DNA of 5,881 bases from Acidobacteriota bacterium (GTDB lineage: Bacteria > Acidobacteriota > Terriglobia > Versatilivoradales > Versatilivoraceae), in the NCBI GenBank assembly GCA_028875135.1, contig JAPPFQ010000411.1, positions 1 through 5,881 of the forward strand, in the 5' to 3' direction. The stretch's first letter is position 1. Each line of letters opens with the position of its first letter. The notes beneath the pieces were generated by a model, which did not search any database, had not been told where the DNA came from, and saw only the letters and a list, made by a program, of their open reading frames with translations. Shown one piece after another: positions 1-5,853 of the stretch. Both the position numbers and the translations under genes were made by a program.

Positions 1-1
1 T

Positions 2-901
2 GGCTTCCCCCGGCAACAGGCCGAATGGATCACCCTGGTCTGCCTGCACTCGGGGCTTTTCACCCGCGACCAACTGGACGCTTTCCTGGCAACGACCGAC
101 CGCACGGCCAGACGCTTCATTCAGGCATTGCTCGAAGTGCGAATTTCCAGCCGACCCATAGCGGCAGCCGATATCACCGACGGGCGGCGGATTTGCCGCA
201 TCTTCGGCAAGGCCGTCTACCGCGAGCTGGGAATTGCCAACGTCCGTCACCGCCGGGAATCCTCGATTGAGGTTACCCGGCGGCGGCTGCTGTCGCTCGA
301 CTTCGTGCTCGACCATCCGGAGCTGCCCTGGCTGCCCACCGAGCCGGAGAAGGTCTCCTGCTTCGAGCAACTCGGGATCGAGCGAGGCCTGCTCCCCAAA
401 CGAATCTATGCAGGACGGGCCAACGGCCGCGTCCGGTATTTCCACATCAAGATGCCCATCGCCGTTGAGCAGGACCGGGGCGTTTTCACCTACATCGACC
501 CCGGCATGGGAACCCCTACCGAGCTGCAATCCTGGGGAGCCGCCCACGGGCAGCTTTGGGAGAAGCTCCGCGCTGCCGGCAGGCGCGTCGAAGTGGTTGC
601 GGTCGCCTGGGAGCAGCACCTCCTCGACCGCGCCGAGCGGGTGCTGCAATCCTGGACGGCCGGAGACATGAGCGAGGCCGAGACAGAACTTCTCGCCCTT
701 CGCCAAGCAGTCGCAGGGGCCGACTGGGACACCGTTGAACGCTATGGCGGTCTCAACGCTACACTCAAGAAGATGAACCAGCTCGCGCGGGAAAGCCCGC
801 TGTCAAATGGCCGTGGAATGATCGACCATTTCCGCCTCTGGGGGTCAAGGCGGTGCCGTCGGGGGGGTGTCCGCCTTACAAACGTGGGGTCGGACACCTA
901 G
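2..901 (+). CDS. Partial conserved hypothetical protein with probable N-terminal winged helix (5' end outside window)
   Basis: The frame is open from the left edge, so 299 C-terminal residues are visible and the true start lies upstream; an internal ATG at 128 is not the start because it would cut the helix-turn-helix-like part. Visible residues 9-45 read as a helical DNA-binding unit, with an FTRDQLDAFL helix followed by a TARRFIQALL helix, as in winged-helix domains of replication-relaxation-type proteins. Residues about 70-100 are basic (KAVYRELG, VRHRRE), then comes a mixed alpha/beta part with FDFVLDHPELPWLPTE-like and RYFHIKMPIAV-like segments (the sequence itself begins LDFVLDHPE). I remember similar proteins beside conjugation genes in Acidobacteriota, but the function is unknown. 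Its place ahead of the coupling protein gene suggests a role in element regulation or replication, which is inference. The last dozen residues are low-complexity and encoded by an inverted repeat, so the natural end may be eroded. I am sure it is coding and unsure of the role. Confidence 0.6.
   Translation, partial: GFPRQQAEWITLVCLHSGLFTRDQLDAFLATTDRTARRFIQALLEVRISSRPIAAADITDGRRICRIFGKAVYRELGIANVRHRRESSIEVTRRRLLSLDFVLDHPELPWLPTEPEKVSCFEQLGIERGLLPKRIYAGRANGRVRYFHIKMPIAVEQDRGVFTYIDPGMGTPTELQSWGAAHGQLWEKLRAAGRRVEVVAVAWEQHLLDRAERVLQSWTAGDMSEAETELLALRQAVAGADWDTVERYGGLNATLKKMNQLARESPLSNGRGMIDHFRLWGSRRCRRGGVRLTNVGSDT
866..898. repeat. Inverted repeat ending at the stop codon of gene 1
   Basis: GGTGTCCG at 866-873 is the exact reverse complement of CGGACACC at 891-898, separated by 17 bases; the TAG stop of gene 1 follows at 899-901. 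It could be an RNA hairpin at the gene end or a protein-binding site. No T tract follows, so it is not a standard intrinsic terminator. The CGGACA core recurs at 905-910, 1164-1169 and 1176-1181. Confidence 0.5.
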
Positions 902-926
902 GCCGGACATGATTTCAACGACTACG

Positions 927-951
927 ACGCCTCTCTCTCAGAGGGCGTTTT
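927..951 (+). terminator. Candidate intrinsic terminator after gene 1
   Basis: ACGCC (927-931) pairs with GGCGT (944-948), and after a one-base bulge at 932, CTCT (933-936) pairs with AGAG (940-943), leaving a three-base loop. The stem runs straight into TTTT at 948-951, 26 bases after the stop of gene 1. The T tract is short and the stem has a bulge, so this is a moderate call. Confidence 0.5.
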
Positions 952-965
952 CCCCGCCATTGTGG

Positions 966-981
966 TCGGGAACTTCCCCGA
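966..981. repeat. Small inverted repeat in the leader
   Basis: TCGGG (966-970) and CCCGA (977-981) are complementary with a six-base loop. Alone it would be weak, but it is the first of several stem-loops packed between 966 and 1219 with no gene between them. Confidence 0.35.
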
Positions 982-992
982 AACGCAGCACT

Positions 993-1023
993 GGACGCGG
1001 GACAGCACGGATTTCCCGCGTCC
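993..1023. repeat. Perfect 10-bp inverted repeat in the leader
   Basis: GGACGCGGGA (993-1002) and TCCCGCGTCC (1014-1023) are exact reverse complements around an 11-base spacer. A competing pairing, GCACGG (1005-1010) with CCGTGC (1023-1028), uses the loop and the base just after the stem, so the two folds exclude each other. Possible roles are an RNA switch, an operator, or part of an origin of transfer; the sequence does not decide. Confidence 0.7.
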
Positions 1024-1039
1024 CGTGCGACCAATCGAA

Positions 1040-1056
1040 GCGAGGCTGAGCCTCGC
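1040..1056. repeat. Near-perfect palindrome, 8-bp arms with one central base
   Basis: GCGAGGCT (1040-1047) and AGCCTCGC (1049-1056) are exact reverse complements around a single G. Such a tight palindrome suits a dimeric protein-binding site at least as well as an RNA hairpin. A further short palindrome, CGCCGCGGCG, lies at 1073-1082. Confidence 0.65.
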
Positions 1057-1103
1057 GTGTCCTCCTCCCGCGCGCCGCGGCGGCGTGGCGCACCGGAGGG
1101 GTG

Positions 1104-1219
1104 CTGGTGGTGGGAGCGACCCCCATATTTTAGCCGCTGATGCGCCACGAGAGGGGGCAAGGCCGGACAGGCCTCCGGACACCTTGCCCCCTCTTTTCGG
1201 GGGTCGCTCCCACCATCAG
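1104..1219 (+). repeat. Long nested inverted repeat just upstream of the coupling protein gene
   Basis: The arms at 1104-1124 and 1199-1219 are 21 bases each and complementary at 20 positions; the one exception (G1107 against T1216) is a G-U wobble in RNA, so all 21 could pair in the transcript. Inside sits a second perfect 13-bp stem (1150-1162 with 1182-1194). Unpaired on the left are 25 bases (1125-1149) that include the most AT-rich patch of the leader. The outer arm ends 12 bases before the ribosome binding site of the coupling protein gene. It could be an attenuator, a small palindromic repeat element, or part of an origin of transfer. Confidence 0.8.
1150..1197 (+). terminator. Strong intrinsic-terminator-like hairpin in the leader of the coupling protein gene
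   Basis: AGAGGGGGCAAGG (1150-1162) is the exact reverse complement of 1182-1194. The stem can be lengthened inside by CCGGA (1163-1167) with TCCGG (1174-1178), leaving three bulged bases at 1179-1181. The 3' arm ends in a T run at 1194-1197. On the opposite strand no T run follows, so it would act on + strand transcripts. It lies 48 bases before the coupling protein start. It would shield that operon from upstream transcription if the promoter is downstream, or act as an attenuator if transcription starts upstream. Confidence 0.6.
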
Positions 1220-1231
1220 TGATCCCGTGCG

Positions 1232-1237
1232 GGAAGG
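1232..1237 (+). promoter_or_regulatory. Ribosome binding site of the coupling protein gene
   Basis: GGAAGG lies eight bases before the ATG at 1246. This decides the start: the in-frame GTG at 1219 has no comparable site and falls on the last base of the outer hairpin arm. Confidence 0.75.
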
Positions 1238-1245
1238 CTTTTCGG

Positions 1246-3285
1246 ATGAAGACCTGGAGACAAGTCATTCTCGTCAACCTGGCCTTGGCGGCCGTAGGCC
1301 TTCGGGTGTGGCTCGATCCCTGGCCGGCCCCGGGAGAGGCCGCCCTGCTCGACCTGATTCACGCCACAGATCCCCTGATGTACACGGTATTCGCCGGGGT
1401 CTACATAGCCATACCGGGCCTGGCCGTTTTTCTCGCCGGCCTGCTCATTCTTTCGATCTGGCAGATATGGCTGGCTCCCCGGAGGGGCAGCAAGGCCCCT
1501 GCCGCTGCGGGGGGCCTTCCGCCCTGGCCGGCCGCGCCGGAGGACGAGTCCCTGTCCCTTGTCGTGGGCGAGGTCCACCATCCGATCGAGCCGCGAGAGG
1601 CCAGTCGGCCGGAGTGGCTGGTCATTCCCGAGCGCGGCCTTTACACCGGCGTTTCCATCTTCGGGGCTGTGGGAAGCGGCAAGACGAGCGCATGCATGCA
1701 TCCCTTCGCCGAGCAGATCCTGTCCTGGGCCGCCGACGATCCCCGCCGGCGCGCGGCCGGCCTAGTGCTGGAAGTCAAGGGCGACTTCTGCTACTCGATC
1801 CGGAAGATCCTAGAGGCGGCCGGGCGGGGAGACGACTACATGGAGATCGGCCTCAAGGGCTCCTGGCAGTGGAACCCCCTGGACGATCCGGACTTCGACA
1901 GCTACTCCCTGGCCTATACCATCTCCACCTTGCTCAACCAGCTTTTCGGCAAATCGAAAGAGCCGTTTTGGCAACAGGCCTATACCAACCTGGTCCGCTG
2001 GACCATCGAGCTTCACCGCATCATGCCGGGCGGCTGGGTGACGCTGAGAGACATCTACCGCTGCGCCATTGATCCGGACCTGCTCTCCGAGAGGATCGAG
2101 AAGGCCCGCGCCCATGCGGAGTCGGCCTGCCCGTCGCAGGTGCGGATACCCACTGGCGTCCTTTCCGAAAACCACGAAGTGCTCGACCGCTGGGACTGGC
2201 GCTTCTCCGGAGAGGAAGCCGTGGCTCCCTGGGCCCAAGAGCTTCAGGACAGGCTCATGGAGCTTGGGATCGCCTGGAAGCTCGAACCCGGCCGCGGCCC
2301 CGGCCGTGAAGTGGGTGAAACCCTGGACGCCGTTGAGCTCTGGTACTCGAAGGACTGGCGGAACCTCGATGTCAAGCTCCGGACTTCCATTGTAGAAGGC
2401 ATCAGCGTCTTCCTGTCGCTCTTCGACCAGCCCGACGTGGCCGACATCTTCTGTCCGGACCCGCCGGACGATGACCGCCCCGGCGGCCGGCAGGCGGCGC
2501 TTCCCGAGGGGGAACCTCTCCCGCCTCCGCTTCCGGGCCTGAAGCGCCGCCTCCCTCCCCTTGCCGACCTGATCGAGCAGGGGAAAGTTCTGGCCTTGAA
2601 CATGCCGGCAGGGACCAACATGGCCCTCGCCAGGACTATCGGCGTCATGCTCAAGCAGGCCTGGCTCCAGGCCTTGCTGCGCCGGCCGCCCCTGATGGCC
2701 CGCAATCCGAACCAGTACTTCCGCCCGGCTGTCTTCATTTGCGACGAGTACCAGGCCTTCGCCACGGTCGGGCAGGACGACCCGGCCGGTGACGAGCAGG
2801 CCTTCGCCCGCACCCGTCAAAGCCGCTGCATCCCCATCGTGGCTACTCAGTCGATTTCCTCGTTGCGCAGCGTGGTCCACGGCGGGGAGGCCTGGCGCAC
2901 CTTGCTCCAGACCCTGCGGACCCGCATTTTCCTGTCCTTGAGCGACGAGGCCAGCGCCAAGATCGCCAGCGACATGTGCGGCCAGGTGCCCCGCATGAAA
3001 CCCAACTTCTCCATTACCGAGACCATCGACCGGGGCGGCGTCTCGCTGCTGACCGGAACGCCCGGCGGAGGGGGCCGGACCCAGCTTGGCACCACCAAGG
3101 GATTCCGGGAAAGCCGCGAGTCCGTGTTTCACCCCCGCGACTTCACGCTGCTGTCGAACTATCAGGCCATCTGCCTGCCCTACGACGGCCAGCAGAGCGC
3201 CCCGCCGGTGCGGGTCTACCTGAAGCCTCACTACCTGCCCCGCGACCGCAGTTATTGGAGGCTGCGGGAGGAGGGAAGGATATGA
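1246..3285 (+). CDS. Type IV secretion coupling protein, VirD4/TraG family
   Basis: This 679-residue protein should be the inner-membrane hexameric ATPase that links the relaxase-DNA complex to the type IV secretion channel in conjugation. Two N-terminal membrane segments are visible, about residues 6-23 and 46-76, with a short loop between, as in VirD4/TraG proteins. The Walker A motif is GAVGSGKT at 140-147, and Walker B is VFICDE with D500 and E501. An IVATQSISSL segment around 531-540 follows, within the C-terminal TraM-recognition-like (TraG/TraD) region. A proline-rich stretch around residues 405-440 sits between the two motifs. The length is usual for the family. The start is ATG 1246, backed by GGAAGG at 1232-1237; an alternative GTG at 1219 would add nine residues. 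The stop overlaps the ATG of the next gene, so the two are probably translationally coupled. The family is clear; the exact name (VirD4, TraG or TraD type) is not. It resembles, from memory, Acidobacteriota coupling proteins. Confidence 0.9.
   Translation: MKTWRQVILVNLALAAVGLRVWLDPWPAPGEAALLDLIHATDPLMYTVFAGVYIAIPGLAVFLAGLLILSIWQIWLAPRRGSKAPAAAGGLPPWPAAPEDESLSLVVGEVHHPIEPREASRPEWLVIPERGLYTGVSIFGAVGSGKTSACMHPFAEQILSWAADDPRRRAAGLVLEVKGDFCYSIRKILEAAGRGDDYMEIGLKGSWQWNPLDDPDFDSYSLAYTISTLLNQLFGKSKEPFWQQAYTNLVRWTIELHRIMPGGWVTLRDIYRCAIDPDLLSERIEKARAHAESACPSQVRIPTGVLSENHEVLDRWDWRFSGEEAVAPWAQELQDRLMELGIAWKLEPGRGPGREVGETLDAVELWYSKDWRNLDVKLRTSIVEGISVFLSLFDQPDVADIFCPDPPDDDRPGGRQAALPEGEPLPPPLPGLKRRLPPLADLIEQGKVLALNMPAGTNMALARTIGVMLKQAWLQALLRRPPLMARNPNQYFRPAVFICDEYQAFATVGQDDPAGDEQAFARTRQSRCIPIVATQSISSLRSVVHGGEAWRTLLQTLRTRIFLSLSDEASAKIASDMCGQVPRMKPNFSITETIDRGGVSLLTGTPGGGGRTQLGTTKGFRESRESVFHPRDFTLLSNYQAICLPYDGQQSAPPVRVYLKPHYLPRDRSYWRLREEGRI
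3269..3274 (+). promoter_or_regulatory. Consensus ribosome binding site of the secretion ATPase
   Basis: A perfect AGGAGG lies seven bases before the ATG at 3282, inside the end of the coupling protein gene. It fixes the start, although the same frame stays open upstream to an ATG at 2976 that overlaps the coupling protein in another frame. Confidence 0.85.
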
Positions 3286-4271
3286 GCCACGCCAGCGGCA
3301 TCGAGCATCTTCGCCCGTTTCTCCCCGGCCTGGAGCCGGTCCTGGCCGATCCGGACGTTTCCGAAGTCATGATCAACGGCCCCCGCGCCGTTTGGATCGA
3401 ACGGGAGGGCCGCCTCATCGCCTACCCGGCTCCGGACCTGGACGGGGAGGCCCTGATGCGGGCCGCCATCCAGATCTGCCGGCCCCTGTCGCTCGATCCG
3501 GCCAGGACGCCGACCATTGACGCTCGCCTCGCCGACGGCTCCCGGGTGGCCGTCTGTGTGCCGCCCGCCTCGCCTCAAGTCACCATTACCGTCCGGCGCT
3601 TCGGCAACCGCAGCTTTTCGGCCGAGGACCTGGTCGAGATGGGATCTCTGCCGCCTGAGGTTCTGGAGGAAATCCGCAACACGCTGAAGAGCCGTCACAA
3701 CATCCTGGTTTCAGGAGGCACCGGGTCGGGCAAGACGACGTTGCTCAATGCTCTGATTGCTCTGCTACCCGAGGGAGAGCGCATCGTCACGATCGAGGAC
3801 ACTCTGGAGCTTCGCGTCGACCACCCAAACGCCGTCCGCTTCGAGGCCGGCGGCCGGGAGGACTCTCCCGTCAAGATCCGAGACCTGGTCAAGCACGCGC
3901 TCAGGCACCGTCCCGATCACATCGTTGTCGGGGAGGTTCGGGGCGGGGAGGCCGCCGACCTGCTCCAGGCGCTCAATACGGGCCACGGCGGCAGCCTCAC
4001 CACCGTCCACGCCAACAACTGCGAGGGAGCGCTGCAGCGGCTGGCGAGTTGCGCCATGATGGCCGAGGGCGGCCTGCCCTGGGAGGCCGTCTGCCGCAGC
4101 GTCGTCGATGGAATTTCGATGGTGGTTCACATGACGCGGGGGGAGGGCCGTCGCTACGTCGAGGACGCTATTTCGGTCGGGAGCTATTCTCTCGAAAAGA
4201 AGCGGTTCACCTGGAAGCCCCTCCCATTCGAGTTCGTGTCCGGACGCAACGGCTCGGGGGGCAACCGCTAG
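3282..4271 (+). CDS. VirB11/TrbB/CpaF-family secretion ATPase
   Basis: This 329-residue protein belongs to the hexameric traffic ATPases that sit at the cytoplasmic base of type IV secretion systems and power pilus assembly or substrate transfer. The N-terminal domain (about 10-125) carries DPDVSEVMINGP, typical of CpaF and TrbB proteins. The C-terminal domain holds all the family motifs: Walker A GGTGSGKTT at 145-153 with K151, the Asp box TIEDT with E172 and D173, Walker B VVGEVRGGEA with E218, and the His box GHGGSLTTVHAN with H235 and H243. Its length matches TrbB of RP4 (about 320) and is short of full-length CpaF. It starts in a four-base ATGA overlap with the coupling protein gene behind a perfect AGGAGG. 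That pairing argues for conjugation rather than a Tad pilus, yet the N-terminal motif is CpaF-like, so I give no symbol. No key residue is missing. Confidence 0.95.
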   Translation: MSHASGIEHLRPFLPGLEPVLADPDVSEVMINGPRAVWIEREGRLIAYPAPDLDGEALMRAAIQICRPLSLDPARTPTIDARLADGSRVAVCVPPASPQVTITVRRFGNRSFSAEDLVEMGSLPPEVLEEIRNTLKSRHNILVSGGTGSGKTTLLNALIALLPEGERIVTIEDTLELRVDHPNAVRFEAGGREDSPVKIRDLVKHALRHRPDHIVVGEVRGGEAADLLQALNTGHGGSLTTVHANNCEGALQRLASCAMMAEGGLPWEAVCRSVVDGISMVVHMTRGEGRRYVEDAISVGSYSLEKKRFTWKPLPFEFVSGRNGSGGNR

Positions 4272-4468
4272 GTAGGCTTTGAAAAGGAGCGCAGTCTCAA
4301 AGCACGTCCCGCTGTTGTCTGGCTGCTAACTGGCTACTGACCGGCCGCGCCGCCTCGAGGTCACAAAGCGGAACTTGAGCGCGCCGGTGGCCTGGTTCCG
4401 CAACATTGGGGTTTCCCCCTGAGAGAACGCTGATAGGCGTATTGCCATGCCATTCCCCATGGTGGTTT
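4272..4468 (+). other. Gap between ATPase and primase genes
   Basis: No gene is supported in these 197 bases. An inverted repeat lies just after the ATPase stop: GCTTTGA (4276-4282) with TCAAAGC (4297-4303); no T run follows, so it is not a clear terminator. GGGG (4408-4411) and CCCC (4415-4418) form a small hairpin. I find no convincing promoter, though the gap suggests that the primase pair has its own transcription signal. The primase frame stays open back to a TTG at 4406. Confidence 0.5.
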
Positions 4469-5353
4469 ATGCGAGACCCAACAGCTATCCGGTTTCTCAA
4501 CAGCATGTTTGACCGGAGCGACCGTGTGGCCATTCTCGCCATCCCCCGCGCAGCTCCTGACGGCCGTGTCGAGCAACGCTTCGCCCCGGCCGGGACGGCG
4601 GCCGGGCGCACCCAGTCCTGGCTGCGCTACCTGAATGCGCAGCGCTACGACATCTACCTTGGAGTCAATCCCGTCCGCGAAGACTCCACCCGGCGGGAGA
4701 AGGACGACATTGCCGACGTGTGCAGGCTCCAGGTGGACCTCGACGACAACGGCCCGGAGAACCTCAAGCGTCTGCTGGGTGACGCCGCCCGAGGCGTCAT
4801 CCCTCAGCCGCGTCACTTGCTCCGCTCCAGTACGGATCACTATCAAGTCCTTTGGGACACCGCGCGCGGCCAGTGGACCCCCGGCCAGGCCGAGGCCACC
4901 ATGCGCAGTCTGGCTGCTCAGTACGGCGGCGATCCCGCCTGCTCGGAAGTCGCCCGCGTCATGCGCTGGCCCGGTTACCGGAATCATAAGGAAGGGCGGG
5001 ACCGCGCCCTGGTCTCCTGGATCGACCGGGGCGGAAAGCCGGTCTCGCCCGACGACTTCCGGGCCCTGCCCGCGCCCGAGATGCGCACGGCAAGGGATGC
5101 GCCCCTCGCCACCGGCCGCGGGCGCCGGCCGGCTCGACCGCGGCCCAACCGCATCAGTCAGTCGGAAAGGGATTGGGCCTGGGTCAAGGACCAGCTCAAG
5201 GCCGGGGCCAACCCCCTCCAGCTCCGCGAGGAGCTCGCCCGGAGGCGGGCCGACAAGGCAAAGCCGGACGCCTACGCTGCACTCACCGTAGAAAAGGCAA
5301 TGCGAGCCGTTGCCCATGAAACCCATCAGCACGAAAGGGAGATCACCCGATGA
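4469..5353 (+). CDS. RepB-family plasmid DNA primase (archaeo-eukaryotic primase fold)
   Basis: This 294-residue protein resembles RepB-type primases of plasmids and phages, which make primers on single-stranded DNA. Three motifs are in order. The metal-binding acidic motif VDLDD has D90, D92 and D93; SSTDHYQVLW has H124; and RVMRWPGYRNHK has R166, P168 and G169. The C-terminal part (about 230-285) is helical, with SQSERDWAWVKDQL, ELARRRADKAKPDAY and LTVEKAMRAV, as I remember from family members. The N-terminal DPTAIRFLNSMF favours ATG 4469. Its Shine-Dalgarno site is weak (GGTGG just upstream), and an in-frame TTG at 4406 would add 21 residues that do not look like the family. No helicase domain is attached, so it is a stand-alone primase that would rely on another helicase. 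It shares ATGA with the small gene after it, implying coupled translation. Family call is firm; whether it serves replication or conjugal priming is inference. Confidence 0.9.
   Translation: MRDPTAIRFLNSMFDRSDRVAILAIPRAAPDGRVEQRFAPAGTAAGRTQSWLRYLNAQRYDIYLGVNPVREDSTRREKDDIADVCRLQVDLDDNGPENLKRLLGDAARGVIPQPRHLLRSSTDHYQVLWDTARGQWTPGQAEATMRSLAAQYGGDPACSEVARVMRWPGYRNHKEGRDRALVSWIDRGGKPVSPDDFRALPAPEMRTARDAPLATGRGRRPARPRPNRISQSERDWAWVKDQLKAGANPLQLREELARRRADKAKPDAYAALTVEKAMRAVAHETHQHEREITR
5337..5341 (+). promoter_or_regulatory. Ribosome binding site of the small acidic protein gene
   Basis: GGGAG lies eight bases before the ATG at 5350, within the last codons of the primase gene. It supports the short gene as truly translated. 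Confidence 0.65.
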
Positions 5354-5541
5354 TTACCGAAACCAAGACCGAGCGCGGCAGGACCGTCTTGAGGGTCGAA
5401 ACCGAGGAAGAAATGAAGCATGCCTTCGGGCGCATGTTGGAGGACGAGTCCATCGACGTCGACGCTCCCCCGGAGCTGGCCGAAGCCTATGGATTCCACG
5501 ACTCGGCCGAAGAGCACGGCCTGCTGGACGAGACCGACTGA
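5350..5541 (+). CDS. Small acidic protein of unknown function, coupled to the primase
   Basis: The gene encodes 63 residues with 19 Asp or Glu and only six Lys or Arg, a net charge near -13. I recognise no domain. The N-terminal third alternates charged and hydrophobic residues (TVLRVETEEEMKHAF), suggesting a beta strand then a helix; the C-terminal half contains PPELAEAYGFHDSAEE, also helical. There is no signal peptide or membrane segment. The evidence that it is real is the ATGA overlap with the primase stop, a good ribosome binding site (5337-5341), and a composition unlike a chance frame. Coupling suggests a partner or regulator of the primase. A DNA-mimic or anti-restriction role would also fit an acidic element-borne protein, but nothing in the sequence shows this. 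Confidence 0.7.
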   Translation: MITETKTERGRTVLRVETEEEMKHAFGRMLEDESIDVDAPPELAEAYGFHDSAEEHGLLDETD

Positions 5542-5806
5542 GGGGCTTCAGCGGCCGTTCCTGCGAGCCCGTCTGTTGAGACAGGCGCACCCGTCGTCGG
5601 CGCAATCCCACAACAGGGGGAAACCTGAGAGCCACCGAGCGACGCCATGAGACCAATCCACGACTTTGACGCCGATCCAGCGAAAAAGAGGGCCATAGGA
5701 TGCCCTGTGCTGGACTCTCTCGGGGTCCGGCGACCTGGAGTACCCGGGGAATCGGGTCCTCGTGTTCGTTTCCTGAGATCGAAACACGCCGGCCTTCATG
5801 CATGCG
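5542..5806. other. Non-coding region after the primase pair, with hairpins
   Basis: I see no supported gene in these 265 bases; an ATG frame at 5647 lacks a ribosome binding site and runs into the G tract. Hairpins present are GCCCGTCT (5567-5574) with AGACAGGC (5579-5586), one mismatch; a nested pair, TCCAGC (5676-5681) with GCTGGA (5709-5714) around AGGGC (5689-5693) with GCCCT (5702-5706); and CGTGTT (5761-5766) with AACACG (5783-5788), extended inward by two more pairs around a bulged A. None is followed by a T run, so a terminator is not supported. Confidence 0.5.
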
Positions 5807-5808
5807 GC

Positions 5809-5853
5809 GGGGGGGGGGGGGGGGGGGGGTGGTAGGGGGGCGGGGGGGGGGGG
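5809..5853. other. G-tract low-complexity sequence, probable sequencing artefact
   Basis: A run of 21 G (5809-5829) is followed by short interruptions, six G (5835-5840), one C and 12 G (5842-5853). This sits at the extreme right of the window. Long G runs are the known failure signature of two-colour Illumina chemistry, where no signal is read as G. I infer that the window ends at a poorly supported contig end, and that sequence to 5881 should not be trusted. A real quadruplex-forming tract is possible but less likely. Confidence 0.7.

Noticed and set aside
993..1028. An H-type pseudoknot joining the 10-bp stem loop to the bases just after the stem
   Set aside because: No base would be left to span the 10-bp stem, so the two helices cannot coexist; they are alternatives.
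1140..2072. A 310-residue + strand open frame overlapping the coupling protein gene
   Set aside because: It overlaps a gene with clear membrane segments and Walker motifs, its translation is rich in Arg, Gly and Pro with no family features, and open shadow frames are common in GC-rich DNA.
1810..3231. A 473-residue - strand open frame opposite the coupling protein
   Set aside because: It lies wholly opposite a well-supported gene, shows no recognisable motif, and is explained by codon bias.
4406..4468. TTG start at 4406 extending the primase by 21 residues
   Set aside because: No Shine-Dalgarno site precedes it, the extension overlaps a small hairpin, and family-like sequence begins just after ATG 4469.
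4361..5332. A 323-residue - strand open frame opposite the primase
   Set aside because: The + strand carries ordered primase motifs, and the - strand translation has no recognisable feature.
5647..5835. A 62-residue open frame after the small acidic gene
   Set aside because: It has no ribosome binding site, and its C-terminus is translated from the suspect G tract.
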